DNA of 64,000 nt from CAWJJM01 sp963843275 (GTDB lineage: Bacteria > Acidobacteriota > Thermoanaerobaculia > Multivoradales > JBCCEF01). A program made the position numbers and the translations under genes. The stretch is taken from contig CAWJJM010000004.1 in assembly GCA_963843275.1 (NCBI GenBank), positions 620,001 through 684,000 of the forward strand. Direction: 5' to 3'. Shown piece after piece: positions 8,126 to 18,054 of this stretch (position 1 is its first letter; every line of letters begins with the position of its first letter). Below the pieces are notes generated by a model, which searched no databases, had not been told where the DNA came from, and saw nothing but the letters and a program-made list of their open reading frames with translations.

Positions 8126-9160
8126 GCGCGGTCCGCCGGGCGGCGGCGGAGCGGCCGCCGTCTCGCCACCGGGTGCCCCCGGCCCCCGCCAGCTCACCAC
8201 GCCGGCGACCAACAGGGCCTGGCAGACCAGGCCGACGGCCACGAAGGCGCCGATCCCGGCGAAGACGAGGAGCCCCAGCGCGAAGGCGCGGCCCGCGGCC
8301 ACCCCGAACGGCGCGAGCAGGGCGACGAGCGCCGTCTCCCGCACGCCGAGCCCGCCCAGGGTGACCGGGAGCTGCAACAACAGGCTGAGCACCGCCTCGG
8401 TCCACACCAGGGCGAGCCAGGGCACCGGCAGGTGGAGTGCCGCCGCCCACGAGACGAGGACCAGGCTGCGCAGCAGAACGATGCCGCACGCCCCGGCGAA
8501 GAAGCCCAGGTGGAGGCGGCCCGGGAAGGCGCGAAAGGCCTCCGCCGCCTCCGAGAGGGCACGGCCGCGGCGCGCGACGGCGTGCGGCAGGCCGCGCTCG
8601 GCGAGCGCGAGCAGGCGCCGGTCGAGACCGCTGCCCGCGCGCGGGTGGTAGACGACGGCGAGGACGATCCCCAGCGCCAGGGCGGCGACGGCGACCGTGG
8701 CGGTGGCTGCCGGCGAGCTCCACGGCGGGTGCAGCAGCAGCGCGACCAGGCCGAGCGAGAGCTCGGCCGCGAAGAGCACCGCACGGTTGTAGACCACGCC
8801 GTGGAAGCTCCGCGAGCGGTCGCCGGTGCTGGCGGCGAGGCTCGACCATTTGGCGACCCCGCCCACGAGGTCGCCGGGCAGCACCACCGCGTAGAGGGTC
8901 CCGAGGCCCTTGGCCATCAGTACCCGTCCGGCGCCGATGACGAGGCCGGCGCGGCGCAGCACCCAGGTCATCTGGGCCGTCTCCGCGACCCGCACCGCGA
9001 GCACCGTCGCCAGCGCCACGGCGGCCCAGCGGCCGTCGACCGCGGCGAGGGCGGCGCCGATCGCACGCCAACCCACGGCCGAGCCGACGCCGGCCAGCAG
9101 CGTCGCCGTCACCCCGGCGGCGAGCGCCCCGCGCAACAGTCGGCGCCGCAGCGGGCTCAT
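8114..9160 (-). CDS. Flippase-like membrane protein (UPF0104 / LPG-synthase TM region family)
   Basis: About eight membrane spans over 348 residues, with the family landmark LPGDLVGGVAKW (around 95-106), the R-x-x-x-x-x-V-V-Y-N-R block after it, and a late LPVTLGGLGVRETA motif, which is diagnostic for the AglD/lysylphosphatidylglycerol-synthase TM domain superfamily. Members are thought to move or modify lipid-linked substrates. The ATG at 9160 overlaps the stop of the upstream GT4 gene (ATGA), so translation is probably coupled in a GT2-GT4-flippase operon. The Pro-rich tail overlaps the convergent GT-C gene. Confidence 0.8.
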   Translation of the reverse strand: MSPLRRRLLRGALAAGVTATLLAGVGSAVGWRAIGAALAAVDGRWAAVALATVLAVRVAETAQMTWVLRRAGLVIGAGRVLMAKGLGTLYAVVLPGDLVGGVAKWSSLAASTGDRSRSFHGVVYNRAVLFAAELSLGLVALLLHPPWSSPAATATVAVAALALGIVLAVVYHPRAGSGLDRRLLALAERGLPHAVARRGRALSEAAEAFRAFPGRLHLGFFAGACGIVLLRSLVLVSWAAALHLPVPWLALVWTEAVLSLLLQLPVTLGGLGVRETALVALLAPFGVAAGRAFALGLLVFAGIGAFVAVGLVCQALLVAGVVSWRGPGAPGGETAAAPPPPGGPRLPG

Positions 9161-10287
9161 CGGCCCGCCGCCGCGGCCGCCGTCAGCCGGTCGAGGTACA
9201 GCCCGGCGATCCGCGCGCTCCCGAACCGGCCCGCCGCCCGCTCCCGGGCACGCCGGCCGAGCTCCTCGCGGACCGTGGCGTCGGCCGCCAGCTCGCGCAC
9301 GGCCGCGGCCAGCGCCGGCCCGTCGTCCACCGGGACCAGGCGCCCGGCGTCGGCGACCACGTCGCGGCTCCCGGGCACGTCGCAGGCGACCACGGCGCAG
9401 CCGGCCGCCATCGCCTCGAGCAGCGCCAGCGGCAGGTTCTCCCGCCGCGACGGGAAGGCGAAGACGGCGGCGCGGGCGAAGACGTCCGCCAACCGCGGAT
9501 CGTCGTGGCCGATCCAGCCGTGGAAGCGGACCGGCAGCCGCAGGTCCGCCGCCCGGCGCTCGAGGCCGGCGCGCTGCGGCCCCTCGCCGACCACGTCCAC
9601 CTCCCACCCGTCCAGGTCGACGCCGCGCAGCGCCGCCAACAGCGGGTCGAAGCCCTTGCCTTCGATGAGCCGGCCGCAGAGCAGGATGCGCGGCTCCTTC
9701 ACGGCCGACCGGAAGCGCCGCTCGTCGACCGGGTTGGGAATGACCGCGACCTCGCCCACGCCGGCGGCCCGGAGCAGATCGCGCAGCTCCTCCGACGGGC
9801 TCACCACGGTCGCTGCGGCGTGGCAGATCCGGCGCCAGAAGGGGCGGATCCAGCGGTGCAGATGCACGAAGCGGTACGGGTTGTGGCCGGGCACGTCGCT
9901 GCCGTGGACGGTGAGCACGAAGGGCAGCGGGCGACGGCGGTCGGCGGCCAGCCGGGCGGCCACCAGGCCCGCCGGCGCCACGAAGTGGGCATGGGCGACG
10001 TCGAAAGGATCGGCGGCGTGACGACGGCGCACCCAGCGCCCGGCCCGCCGCGTCCACCGCAGCGCCTCGACCGGGCTCGCCGCGGTGCGCCGGCGGCGGC
10101 CGCAGGGCAGGCGGACGACGACGACCCCCGGAGCCGGCCGCTCCTCCGCCGGCAGGGCGTCCCAGCCCATGGTGACCACGGTGACCCGGACGCCCGCGGC
10201 CGCGTGCCGCTCGACGAGGGTCCGGCAGACGCTCGCCGCGCCGCCGCCCACCGGCGGCAGCTCGTGGCACAGCACCAGGAGGTTCAA
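9157..10287 (-). CDS. Glycosyltransferase family 4
   Basis: A GT-B fold retaining glycosyltransferase of about 376 residues. The N-terminal domain begins LNLLVLCHELPPVGGGAASV, with the glycine-rich acceptor loop. VLTVHGSDVPGHNPYRF and NPVDERRF follow, and the C-terminal nucleotide-sugar site includes LCGRLIEGKGFDPLL and the E-x7-E region SRRENLPLALLEAMAAGCAVV. No ATG is available, so the TTG at 10287 is taken as start. It is 6 bases after the stop of the GT2 gene. It would act at the inner membrane face in building a glycan or glycolipid. Confidence 0.85.
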   Translation of the reverse strand: MNLLVLCHELPPVGGGAASVCRTLVERHAAAGVRVTVVTMGWDALPAEERPAPGVVVVRLPCGRRRRTAASPVEALRWTRRAGRWVRRRHAADPFDVAHAHFVAPAGLVAARLAADRRRPLPFVLTVHGSDVPGHNPYRFVHLHRWIRPFWRRICHAAATVVSPSEELRDLLRAAGVGEVAVIPNPVDERRFRSAVKEPRILLCGRLIEGKGFDPLLAALRGVDLDGWEVDVVGEGPQRAGLERRAADLRLPVRFHGWIGHDDPRLADVFARAAVFAFPSRRENLPLALLEAMAAGCAVVACDVPGSRDVVADAGRLVPVDDGPALAAAVRELAADATVREELGRRARERAAGRFGSARIAGLYLDRLTAAAAAGR

Positions 10288-10292
10288 GCCGG

Positions 10293-11240
10293 TCAGCGGG
10301 AGCGCTTGTCGATCATGTCCGCGAGCAGCGCGAACAGGAAGGTGTTGGCGGCGAACATGAAGAGGATCAGGGTCGCCTCGGTGAGGTCGTCGCGCACCAG
10401 CAGGTCCATCCCCAGGCTGGCGACGAAGGCGGCCGCCAGCAGGGCGACCACCGGCGCCAGCATGCGCAGCGGCGCGAAGTACGTGCCGGTGCGCAGGATC
10501 AAGTGGACGAAGGCCAGGGTGTCGCGGAGTGGGCGGATCTTCGAGCGCCCGTGGCGCGGCGCGGTGTCGATCGGCGTCCACAGCACGCGGTGACCGCTGC
10601 GCAGCATCGCCAGGGTCAGCGTGGTGGTGAAGCTGAAGCCGTCCGGCAGCAGCCCGAGGTACGCCAGGGCGAGGTCGCGCCGGAACACCCGGAACCCGGA
10701 GTTGAAATCGGGCACGTGCCGACCGGCGAGCCAGGACACCCAGGCGCCGAGCAGGGCCTTGGGCAGCCGGCGCGCCCGCGGGTAGTGGCTCTCGTCGCCG
10801 GAGCGCGCGCCCACCACCATCTCGGCGTCGGCGCACAGGGCGAGCAGGTCGCCCAGCCGCTCGACGGGGTAGCTGCCGTCGGCGTCGGTGATCGCCACCA
10901 GCTCGCCGCGGCTCTGCCGCAGCGCCGTCTTCAGCGCCGCCCCGTAGCCACGGTTCTCGTGATGGCGGATCCCGCGCACCGCGGGGATCTCGCCGGCGAG
11001 GCCGGCGATCACCGCCGCCGAGCCGTCGGTCGACCCGTCGTCGACCACCAGCAGCTCCCAGCCGTCCGCCCCCGCCCCCGCCTCGAGGGCCACGGCGAGC
11101 GCCCGCACCGTGGCGGCGAGCCCCGCCTCCTCGTTGAAGCAGGGCACGATCACCGTCAGCCGCGGCGCCACCCGGGCGGCCCGCTCCCCGCGCGGGTCCG
11201 CGCGGCGGGAGAGCAGCCGATGACTGGCCAGTTCGTCCAC
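10293..11240 (-). CDS. Glycosyltransferase family 2 with C-terminal membrane anchor (DPM/ArnC-like)
   Basis: A GT-A fold enzyme of 315 residues. It has VIVPCFNEEAGL (about 30), VVDDGSTDGSA (about 65) and ITDADGSYP, the D-x-D equivalent (about 115), then the N-S-G-F-R-V-F block. The last 80 residues hold two membrane spans (MLAPVVALLAAAFVASLGM and ATLILFMFAANTFLFALLA). This layout matches polyprenyl-phosphate hexose synthases, which load a sugar onto the lipid carrier later used by GT-C enzymes such as the one at 6812. First gene of the leftward three-gene operon. Confidence 0.88.
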   Translation of the reverse strand: MDELASHRLLSRRADPRGERAARVAPRLTVIVPCFNEEAGLAATVRALAVALEAGAGADGWELLVVDDGSTDGSAAVIAGLAGEIPAVRGIRHHENRGYGAALKTALRQSRGELVAITDADGSYPVERLGDLLALCADAEMVVGARSGDESHYPRARRLPKALLGAWVSWLAGRHVPDFNSGFRVFRRDLALAYLGLLPDGFSFTTTLTLAMLRSGHRVLWTPIDTAPRHGRSKIRPLRDTLAFVHLILRTGTYFAPLRMLAPVVALLAAAFVASLGMDLLVRDDLTEATLILFMFAANTFLFALLADMIDKRSR

Positions 11241-11321
11241 GAGAGCCCCGGGAGAAGAGTGCCTCGATCCGGCGTCGCACTCTACCAGCCCGCAGGTCCA
11301 CGACCCTGGACGCCCGGCGAC

Positions 11322-11840
11322 CTAGCCGGAGGGCTGGATGATCATCTCCGGGTCGTTGCCGAAGCTGCGCTTGGTGCTCCCTGCGGCGGCCTTGAACGAG
11401 ACGCGGAAGAAGTACCAGCCCGCATTGGCGATGGCCAGCGGCCGCGGCGTGATCTGCCAGTTGGCGAACGGACCGCCGAAGACGCCGCTCTCGCCGCCGC
11501 GCATCATCTGGCCGATCGACGGGTTCGCCATCGGGTACCAACCGTGGCTCGGCTTGCCCATGACGTTGTCGGCGAACGGGTAGTCGGTGGTGGTCTCGGC
11601 GTGGGCCGACTGGAAGGCGATCTCCAGGTCGCTGAGAGTGCGCGACACGCCGTCGTCGCTGATGTCGTAGATCTGGAACTGGAGCTGGTCGCTCTGGGTG
11701 AGACCCGGGGCGCCCCCGGGAGGGTTGTGCCCGGCGGCCGCCATGTGGAACCCGGAGGCCCCGAGCAGCGCCAGGCCGTCGTAGCCGTCCTTGCCGTGCG
11801 AATCCCAGTCGAACGCGACGTCGATGGTCAGGATGGTCAT
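11322..11840 (-). CDS. Hypothetical protein, 172 aa, beta-rich
   Basis: Not recognised with confidence. The protein begins MTILTIDVAFDWDSHGKDG, is rich in Gly, Asp and aromatic residues, has no signal peptide or membrane span, and ends with an alternating beta-like stretch (GWYFFRVSFKAAAG) followed by FGNDPEMIIQPSG. The end resembles the strand plus D-P-x-I/M tail of inclusion-body or AidA/PixA-type proteins, but the similarity is too weak to name it. GC looks slightly lower than in neighbouring genes. It starts 50 bases after the stop of the kinase/TPR gene on the same strand and could be read with it. Confidence 0.6.
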   Translation of the reverse strand: MTILTIDVAFDWDSHGKDGYDGLALLGASGFHMAAAGHNPPGGAPGLTQSDQLQFQIYDISDDGVSRTLSDLEIAFQSAHAETTTDYPFADNVMGKPSHGWYPMANPSIGQMMRGGESGVFGGPFANWQITPRPLAIANAGWYFFRVSFKAAAGSTKRSFGNDPEMIIQPSG

Positions 11841-11889
11841 TCCTCCTCCTCCTCCTCGAGAGCCGCCTCCGCCATCGGAGGGCGGCCGG

Positions 11890-14117
11890 TCACGGCTTCG
11901 CCGGGTCCGCGGGCTCGCGGTCGGCCATCATCAGGTGGTAGTCGGGGTCCTCGCGCAGGGCGGTGAGCTCGGGATCCTGGCGGATCTCCGAGGCCGAGTA
12001 ACCGTGGTCCACCGCCGAGGCCAGGGTCGCCAGGGCCCGCGGGCGGTCTCCCGCCAGCTCGTAGGCGAGCGCACAGCGGTAGAGGGCGGACGGGTCCGAG
12101 GACCCGGTCGCCGTCTCGCCGGCCAGGGCGACGGCCGCCGCGTCCTCTCCCTGCTTGGCGAGCAGCAGGGCCCGGCGGCTGGCGACCACCGCGTCGGCCT
12201 CCTCCCCCCCGCCTCTTGATCGAGGAGCTGCAGCGCCCGCTGGTAGGCGCGCCGCGCGTCTTCCTCGTGTCCCGAGGTCCAGCGGTAGGCGTCGCCCAGG
12301 TTCGACCAGATCCGGTAGTCGTTGGCGCCGAGCTTGACCGCCTGCTGGTAGGCCTTCAGGGCCTGCGGATAGAGCGCCTGGAAGAAGTAGAGCGTACCGA
12401 GGTTCGAGTAGGTGGCGGCGTCGGGGCGGATGACGAGGGCCCTCTGCAGCTCCGCGGCGGCGTCCGAGTACCGTCCCAGCATGTGCAGGGCGCCGGCGCG
12501 GTTGCGGTAGGCGAACACGTAGTCGGGCGCCACCGCCGTGGCCTTGCCGAAAGCCTCCGCCGCCGCCGCGTAGCGCCCGGCGCCGAACAGGAAGGTGCCG
12601 AGGACCGAGTAGAGCTCCGGATCGTCCGGCGCCTTGGCGATCGCCTGCGTGTAGAGCTCCTCGGCGGTGTGCGGGTCGCCCCCCGCCGCCGCCACGTCGC
12701 CGAGCCCGCGATAGGCCGCGGCGTTCGCCGGGTCGCGCTTCTCCACCTCCCGGAACTCGGCGGCGGCCCGCTCCCGCTCCCCCCGGGTGAGCAGCACCTG
12801 GCCGAGCCGGAGGTGGGCGGCGGTGAGGCTCGGATCGAGCGACAGGGCGTGCTCGGCCTGGCCCAGCGCCCGCTCCAGCCACACCTTGTCGCGCTCGGTG
12901 ACGTACTTGCGGAGGTAGCCGTCCGCCAGCGCCGCGTAGGCCGGGGCGTATCCGGGGTCCATCTCGACGGCGCGCTGGAGCAGCTCGATGGCGCGGTCGA
13001 CGTATCCAGACCGCCAATAGTGCGAGAGCAGGCCCTGGCCGCGCTCGTAGAGGCCGAACGGGGTGGTGGGGAGCTCGGCGTCCGCGGCCGGCGCGTCGGC
13101 CGGGGCGCCGCGGTCACCCGCCGGCGGCGCCGGCCGCCCGAAGGCCAGGAAGACGAGGATCGCGGCCCCGGCGGCCAGCGCCGCCCCGGCGGCCGACCAC
13201 AGCGGCCAGCGCCGCCGGCCGCTCGCTCCGCCCACGGCGCGGCGCCGCCGCGGCCGGCGGCGGCCGCGTCCCTCCGGGGCTGCCTGCGCCGCGCGCAGCG
13301 CCGCCGCCATCTCCGCCATGGAGGCGAAGCGCTCCGCCGGGTCCTTGGCCAGGGCGGTGGCGAGCAGGTCCGACACCTCGCTCGGGGTGTCCGGGCGCAC
13401 GCTCTCGGGCGGCTCCGCCTGCTCGAAGGCGACCGCGTGCAGCATCGAGGCGTCGCTCGAGCGGGCGAACGGCCGGCGCCCGGTCACCATCTCGTAGAGG
13501 ACCGCGCCGAGCGAGAAGATGTCGGAGCGCTCGTCGGCCGGCTTGCCGAGCGCCTGCTCCGGCGACATGTAGTCCAGCGTCCCCAGCACCGCTCCCAGGC
13601 GCGTCTTCGGCGCCGCCAGCGTGACCTGGGTCGGGGTGGCGTCGGTGAGCAGCAGCTTGGCGAGCCCGAAGTCGAGGACCCGGATCCGGCCCTCACCGTC
13701 GACCATCAGGTTGCCGGGCTTGACGTCGCGATGGACGATGCCGGCCCGGTGCGCGGCGGCCAGGGCGTCGGCCACGTCGGCCGCCCAGCGCAGCGCCTGC
13801 GCGAGAGGCAACCCACCTTCCGGCAGCAGCTCGGCGAGCGTCCGCCCGTCGACGTACTCCATGACGATCCAGTCGGTGCCCTCGGCTTCGAGGATGTCGT
13901 GGACCGTGACGATGTGGGGGTGGCTCAGCGCCGAGGCCGAGCGGGCCTCCTGCAGGAAGCGGAGGCGGCGGTTGGGTCGGTCCAGATGGTCCGGCGGCAG
14001 CGCCTTCAGCGCCACGAAACGGGACAGCTCGGTGTCGCGGGCCTTGTAGACCACGCCCATCCCGCCGCGACCGAGCTCCTGCAGGATCTCGTATCGCCCG
14101 ATGCGCCGCCCGATCAA
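11890..14117 (-). CDS. Ser/Thr protein kinase with TM segment and TPR tail (one frameshift)
   Basis: A Hanks-type kinase (about residues 8-265) with GRGGMGVVYK, VALKALPP, HRDVKPGNL, VLDFGLAK and GTLDYMSPEQ. Then come a basic linker, one membrane span (AGAALAAGAAILVFLAF, about 308-324) and some eight TPR-like repeats (for example AYRGLGDVAAAGGDPHTAEELY and TYSNLGTLYFFQALYPQAL). The TPR part would bind partner proteins or sense signals. An 8-C run near 12210 carries a one-base slip. The reading frame resumes as GGEEADAVVASRRALLLAKQGE and ends DREPADPAKP at 11890. The upstream intergenic region separates it from the divergent FAD oxidoreductase. Confidence 0.88.
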
Positions 14118-14302
14118 CTCACACCCCCCGCTCCCCCGCGACGGCGGTGGCCGGCATCCACCCGCTGCACCGACCTCCGACCGCGATGACCCCCTCGTCG
14201 AGAATCCGTCGAGTATAGCCGCAGCCCGGGAGGCCGGACCGGGCCCGGTCGCGCCGTGGAGGGGGCTAGGATGGGCCGGACGACCGGAGGAGGGAGCACG
14301 GG

Positions 14303-15673
14303 GTGACGACGGCCGAGGTGGTGATCTGCGGCGCCGGGATCAGCGGTGTCTCGCTGGCCCACGAGCTGGCCTGCCGGCGCGGCATCCGCGACGTCGTGCT
14401 GGTCGACCCGGAGCCCCCCCTGAGCGTGACCAGCGACAAGTCGACCGAGTGCTACCGCAACTGGTGGCCCGGGCCGGGGACCGCCATGGTGCGGCTGATG
14501 AACCGCTCGATCGACCTGCTCGAGGAGCTGGCCGCGGAGACCGGCGACGCCTTCGCCCTCCATGCCGCCGGCTACGCCTACTTCACCGGCAACGAGGCCG
14601 GCGCCGCGGCGCTGGCCGCCGGTGCCCGCGACATCGCGGCGCTCGGCGCCGGCGAGCTGCGGGTCGACGCCGGCGGCGGCGAACGGGCGCCCGCCGCCGC
14701 CGCGGAGCCCGCGGAGCCCGTGGCGGGCGTGCGCGGAGCCCACCTGGTCCGCGAGCCGCGCCGCATCGCCGAGCTGTTCCCGACGCTGACCCGCGAGGTC
14801 ACCGCCGCCCTCCTGGTGCACCGGGCCGGCTGGCTGAGCGCCCAGCAGCTCGGCATGGTGCTGCTCGAGCGGGCGCGGGCGGCGGGGGCGCGGCTGGTGC
14901 GGGGCCGCGTGCGCCGTGTGCGGCTGGAGGGCGGCCGGGTCGCCGGCGTCGAGCTCGACCCGGACGGCTCCACCCTCGCCACCCGCAGCTTCGTCAACGC
15001 CGCCGGAGCCGGCGCCGGGGAGGTCGCGCGCGGCCTCGGCGTCGAGCTGCCGCTGCTCCACGAGCTCCACGCCAAGGTCACCTTCGACGACCACCTCGGG
15101 GTGGTGCCCCGCGACCTCCCGCTGATGATCTGGAACGATCCGATCCGCCTGCCGTGGAGCGACGAGGAGCGCGCCGGGCTGGCCTCCGACCCGGAGCTCC
15201 GCGGGCTGCTCGCCGAGCTGCCGGGCGGCGCCCACCTGCGGCCCGAGGGCGGCGCGGCCAGCTCGCGGCTGCTGCTGCTCTGGGCCTACCACACGCCCCC
15301 CGTCGAGCCCGCCTTCCCGCCCGCCTTCGACCCGCTCTACCCGCAGGTCGTGCTGCGCGGGCTGGCCCGCATGCTCCCCGGGCTGGAGGCCTACTTCGAG
15401 CGCGGCCGCCGCCCCTTCGTCGACGGCGGCTACTACACCAAGACGGCGGAGAACCGGCCGCTGATCGGTCCGGCCGGACCGCCGGGGAGCCACCTCCTGG
15501 CGGCGCTGTCCGGCTACGGCATCATGGCCTCGCAGGGCGCCGCGGAGCTCGCCGCCGACCACCTCACCGGGGCGACCCCGCCCCCCTGGGCCAACGCCTT
15601 CCGCCTGGAGCGCTACGCCGACCCCGCCTACCGCCGCGCCTTCGCCGGCGCCGGCGGCCACGGCCAGCTCTGA
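14303..15673 (+). CDS. FAD-dependent oxidoreductase (DAO/GlpD-type)
   Basis: A flavoprotein of 456 residues. The N-terminal Rossmann motif VVICGAGISGVSLAHEL (about 6-22) ends in VVLVDPEPPL. The FAD-binding C-terminal region holds G-G-Y-Y-T-K-T-A-E-N-R-P-L-I-G-P (about 382-397) and LSGYGIMASQGAAELAAD. The fold is that of amine or amino-acid oxidases such as sarcosine and glycine oxidase. SDKSTECYRNWWPGPG after the dinucleotide motif matches the subgroup in which this loop covers the flavin. Substrate unknown. GTG start with GGAGGAGGG at 14286-14294. Confidence 0.8.
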   Translation: MTTAEVVICGAGISGVSLAHELACRRGIRDVVLVDPEPPLSVTSDKSTECYRNWWPGPGTAMVRLMNRSIDLLEELAAETGDAFALHAAGYAYFTGNEAGAAALAAGARDIAALGAGELRVDAGGGERAPAAAAEPAEPVAGVRGAHLVREPRRIAELFPTLTREVTAALLVHRAGWLSAQQLGMVLLERARAAGARLVRGRVRRVRLEGGRVAGVELDPDGSTLATRSFVNAAGAGAGEVARGLGVELPLLHELHAKVTFDDHLGVVPRDLPLMIWNDPIRLPWSDEERAGLASDPELRGLLAELPGGAHLRPEGGAASSRLLLLWAYHTPPVEPAFPPAFDPLYPQVVLRGLARMLPGLEAYFERGRRPFVDGGYYTKTAENRPLIGPAGPPGSHLLAALSGYGIMASQGAAELAADHLTGATPPPWANAFRLERYADPAYRRAFAGAGGHGQL

Positions 15674-15733
15674 GGCGCCGCCGGCCCGGCGCCGGTTTCT
15701 TCCCCGCGCCGCCGCGGGTCCAATGCGGACGAG

Positions 15734-16600
15734 ATGACACCGTCCGCCCTGACCCGCGACCCGCGCCACTTCCAGATCGCCACCCTCACGGGGCTGCTGG
15801 CCTGGGGGGTGCTCGGCCTCGGCCACGAGGTGCGGCCGGAGATGCTGGCGGCCACCCTCGCCGCCGCGCTGGGGACGCAGTGGCTGGGCACCCGTTGGGC
15901 GCACCTGCCGCGCTTCGACCCGCGCAGCCCGCTGATCTCGGCACTCTCTCTCGCCCTGCTGCTGCGCACCCCGTCGGCGGCGGTCGCGGCGGGGGCCGCC
16001 GCCCTCGCCGTGGGGAGCAAGTTCGTCCTCCGGGCGCCGGCGCCGGGCGGCGGCTCGCGCCACGTCTTCAACCCCAGCAACTTCGCGATCGTCGTCACGC
16101 TGCTGCTCACCGACCGGGCGTGGGTCTCCCCCGGCCGCTGGGGCTCGGCCGCGCTGGCCGCCCTCGCCGTCGCCGGGATCGGGGCGCTGGTGGTGCGGCG
16201 GGCCCGGCGCGGCGACGTCACCTGGGCCTTCCTCGCCGCCTGGACCACGCTGCTGGCCGGGCGGGCCGCGTGGCTCGGCGACCCGGTGGCGATCCCGCTG
16301 CACCAGCTCGCCGACGGCGGCCTGCTGATCTTCGCCTTCTTCATGATCTCCGACCCCAAGACCACCCCCGACTCCCGCGCCGGCCGGATCCTGTACGCGG
16401 CGCTCGTCGCCCTCGGCGGCGGCTTCGTCGAGTTCCACCTGTTCCGGCCGAACGGCCTGCTCTGGTCGCTGGCGGCGGCGGCCCCCCTGGTGCCCTGGAT
16501 CGACCGCCTGCTGCCGGCGGAACGGCGGGCGGCGCCGCGCCGCCCCGCCTCCCCGCCCGCCCTTCCGCACCCGTCCCTGCTCACCGAAAGGAGCCGCTGA
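15734..16600 (+). CDS. RnfD/NqrB-like membrane protein (UnbU-type, stand-alone)
   Basis: A 288-residue protein with eight or so membrane spans. It has the NQR2/RnfD/RnfE family landmarks NPSNFAIVV (about 115) and F-M-I-S-D-P-K-T-T-P-D-S-R-A-G-R (about 206-221). In true Rnf/Nqr complexes this subunit carries covalent FMN on a Thr within S-x-x-T. Here the subunit has no other Rnf/Nqr gene beside it. Similar stand-alone proteins are known next to enediyne loci (UnbU) and in unrelated bacteria. The ATGA overlap with the DUF2330 gene indicates a functional pair. Confidence 0.7.
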   Translation: MTPSALTRDPRHFQIATLTGLLAWGVLGLGHEVRPEMLAATLAAALGTQWLGTRWAHLPRFDPRSPLISALSLALLLRTPSAAVAAGAAALAVGSKFVLRAPAPGGGSRHVFNPSNFAIVVTLLLTDRAWVSPGRWGSAALAALAVAGIGALVVRRARRGDVTWAFLAAWTTLLAGRAAWLGDPVAIPLHQLADGGLLIFAFFMISDPKTTPDSRAGRILYAALVALGGGFVEFHLFRPNGLLWSLAAAAPLVPWIDRLLPAERRAAPRRPASPPALPHPSLLTERSR

Positions 16601-17955
16601 TGCGCCACCACCGCCGGTCCCCCGCCCCCGCCGTCCTCGCCGCCCTCGCCCTCGCCGCCGCGGCCGGGCCGGCGCGCCCCGCCGCCGCCTTCTGCGGCTT
16701 CTACGTCGCCCAGGCCGACAGCGACCTGTTCAACCAGGCCTCCAAGGTCGTGCTGGTGCGCGACGGCGACCGCACCGTGGTCACCATGGCCAGCGACGTG
16801 CGCGGCGAGCCGCAGGAGTTCGCCCTCGTGGTGCCGGTGCCGACCTTCCTCGAGCGCGACCAGATCCACGTCGGCGACCCGGCGGCGCTGGATCACCTCG
16901 ACGCCTACACCGCCCCCCGCCTGGTCGAGCTCTACGACACCAACCCCTGCTGGCGGCTGAAGCGCCCGCTCGCCGCCCGCGCCGTACCGGAGGCCGCCGC
17001 GGTCAGCGACGGCGGCCGCGCCGCGGCGCTGGGGGTGACGATCGAGGCCGCGTACACGGTCGGCGAGTACGACATCCTGATCCTCTCGGCGGCGCAGAGC
17101 CGCGGCCTCGCCACCTGGCTGGCGGAGAACGGCTACCGCGTGCCCGCCGCCGCCAACCGGGTGCTGGCGAGCTACCTCCGGCAGGGGATGCACTTCTTCG
17201 TCGCCAAGGTCGACATGGCCGAGAAGGAGCGCCTCGGGACCACCTTCCTGCGCCCGCTGCAGATCGCCTACGAGACCCCCCGCTTCATGCTCCCGATCCG
17301 CCTCGGCACGGTGAACGCCGCCGGGCCGCAGGACCTGTTCGTCTTCGCGCTCACCCGCGGCGGCCGGGTGGAGACCACCAACTACCGCACCGTGCGGCTG
17401 CCCTCCGACGTCGACGTGCCGCTCTTCGTCGAGGACGACTTCGCGGACTTCTACCGCGCCCTGTTCGACCGCCGGGTGGAGGCGGAGGCGCGCCGCGCCG
17501 TCTTCCTCGAGTACGCCTGGGACATGGCCTGGTGCGACCCGTGCGCCGCCGCGCCGTTGTCGCCGGCGGAGCTGCGCGAGCTGGGGGTGTGGTGGCAGGG
17601 CGGTGGCGGTGCGCGTCCGGGCGGCGCCGGCCCGCAGGACGTCTTCGTCACCCGCCTCCACGTGCGCTACGACCGCGCCCACTTCCCCGAGGACCTGCGC
17701 TTCCAGGAGACCGGCGACCGCACCAACTTCCAGGGCCGCTACATCCTGCGGCACCCGTGGGAGGGCGACGACCGCTGCCCGGCCGCCGCCGACTACCGGC
17801 GCGACCTCGGCACCCGCCGCGAGGCCGACGCCCGCCGCCTGGCCGAGCTCACCGGCTGGGAGCTGGCGGACATCCGCCGGCGCATGGGGCTGCCCGCCGA
17901 GCCGCCGGGCGACGCGCCGAGCTGGTGGCAGCGGCTGTGGACCCCGGGGCGGTAG
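16600..17955 (+). CDS. DUF2330 family exported protein
   Basis: A 451-residue protein with an N-terminal signal peptide (basic start, Ala/Leu-rich core, cleavage near PAAAFC-G). Right after it comes the family start FCGFYVAQADSDLFNQASKVVLVRDG. The remainder has the characteristic V-V-P-V-P-x-F-L block and W-C-D-P-C-A, a C-x-x-C-like pair near 318. Function is not known. Start ATG 16600 overlaps the stop of the RnfD-like gene, with GAAAGGAGC upstream. The pairing of an exported cysteine-containing protein with a flavin-type membrane subunit suggests a redox role at the cell envelope. That is inference. Confidence 0.8.
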   Translation: MRHHRRSPAPAVLAALALAAAAGPARPAAAFCGFYVAQADSDLFNQASKVVLVRDGDRTVVTMASDVRGEPQEFALVVPVPTFLERDQIHVGDPAALDHLDAYTAPRLVELYDTNPCWRLKRPLAARAVPEAAAVSDGGRAAALGVTIEAAYTVGEYDILILSAAQSRGLATWLAENGYRVPAAANRVLASYLRQGMHFFVAKVDMAEKERLGTTFLRPLQIAYETPRFMLPIRLGTVNAAGPQDLFVFALTRGGRVETTNYRTVRLPSDVDVPLFVEDDFADFYRALFDRRVEAEARRAVFLEYAWDMAWCDPCAAAPLSPAELRELGVWWQGGGGARPGGAGPQDVFVTRLHVRYDRAHFPEDLRFQETGDRTNFQGRYILRHPWEGDDRCPAAADYRRDLGTRREADARRLAELTGWELADIRRRMGLPAEPPGDAPSWWQRLWTPGR

Positions 17956-18054
17956 CTCCGGCCGCGGCGGGCGGGCTCGGCCCCGGCGGCGGCCGTCCTA
18001 TCCTCGGCCGCCGTCTCCGCGTACCATACGCGGGTCCCACCGAAAGGAGCTGCG

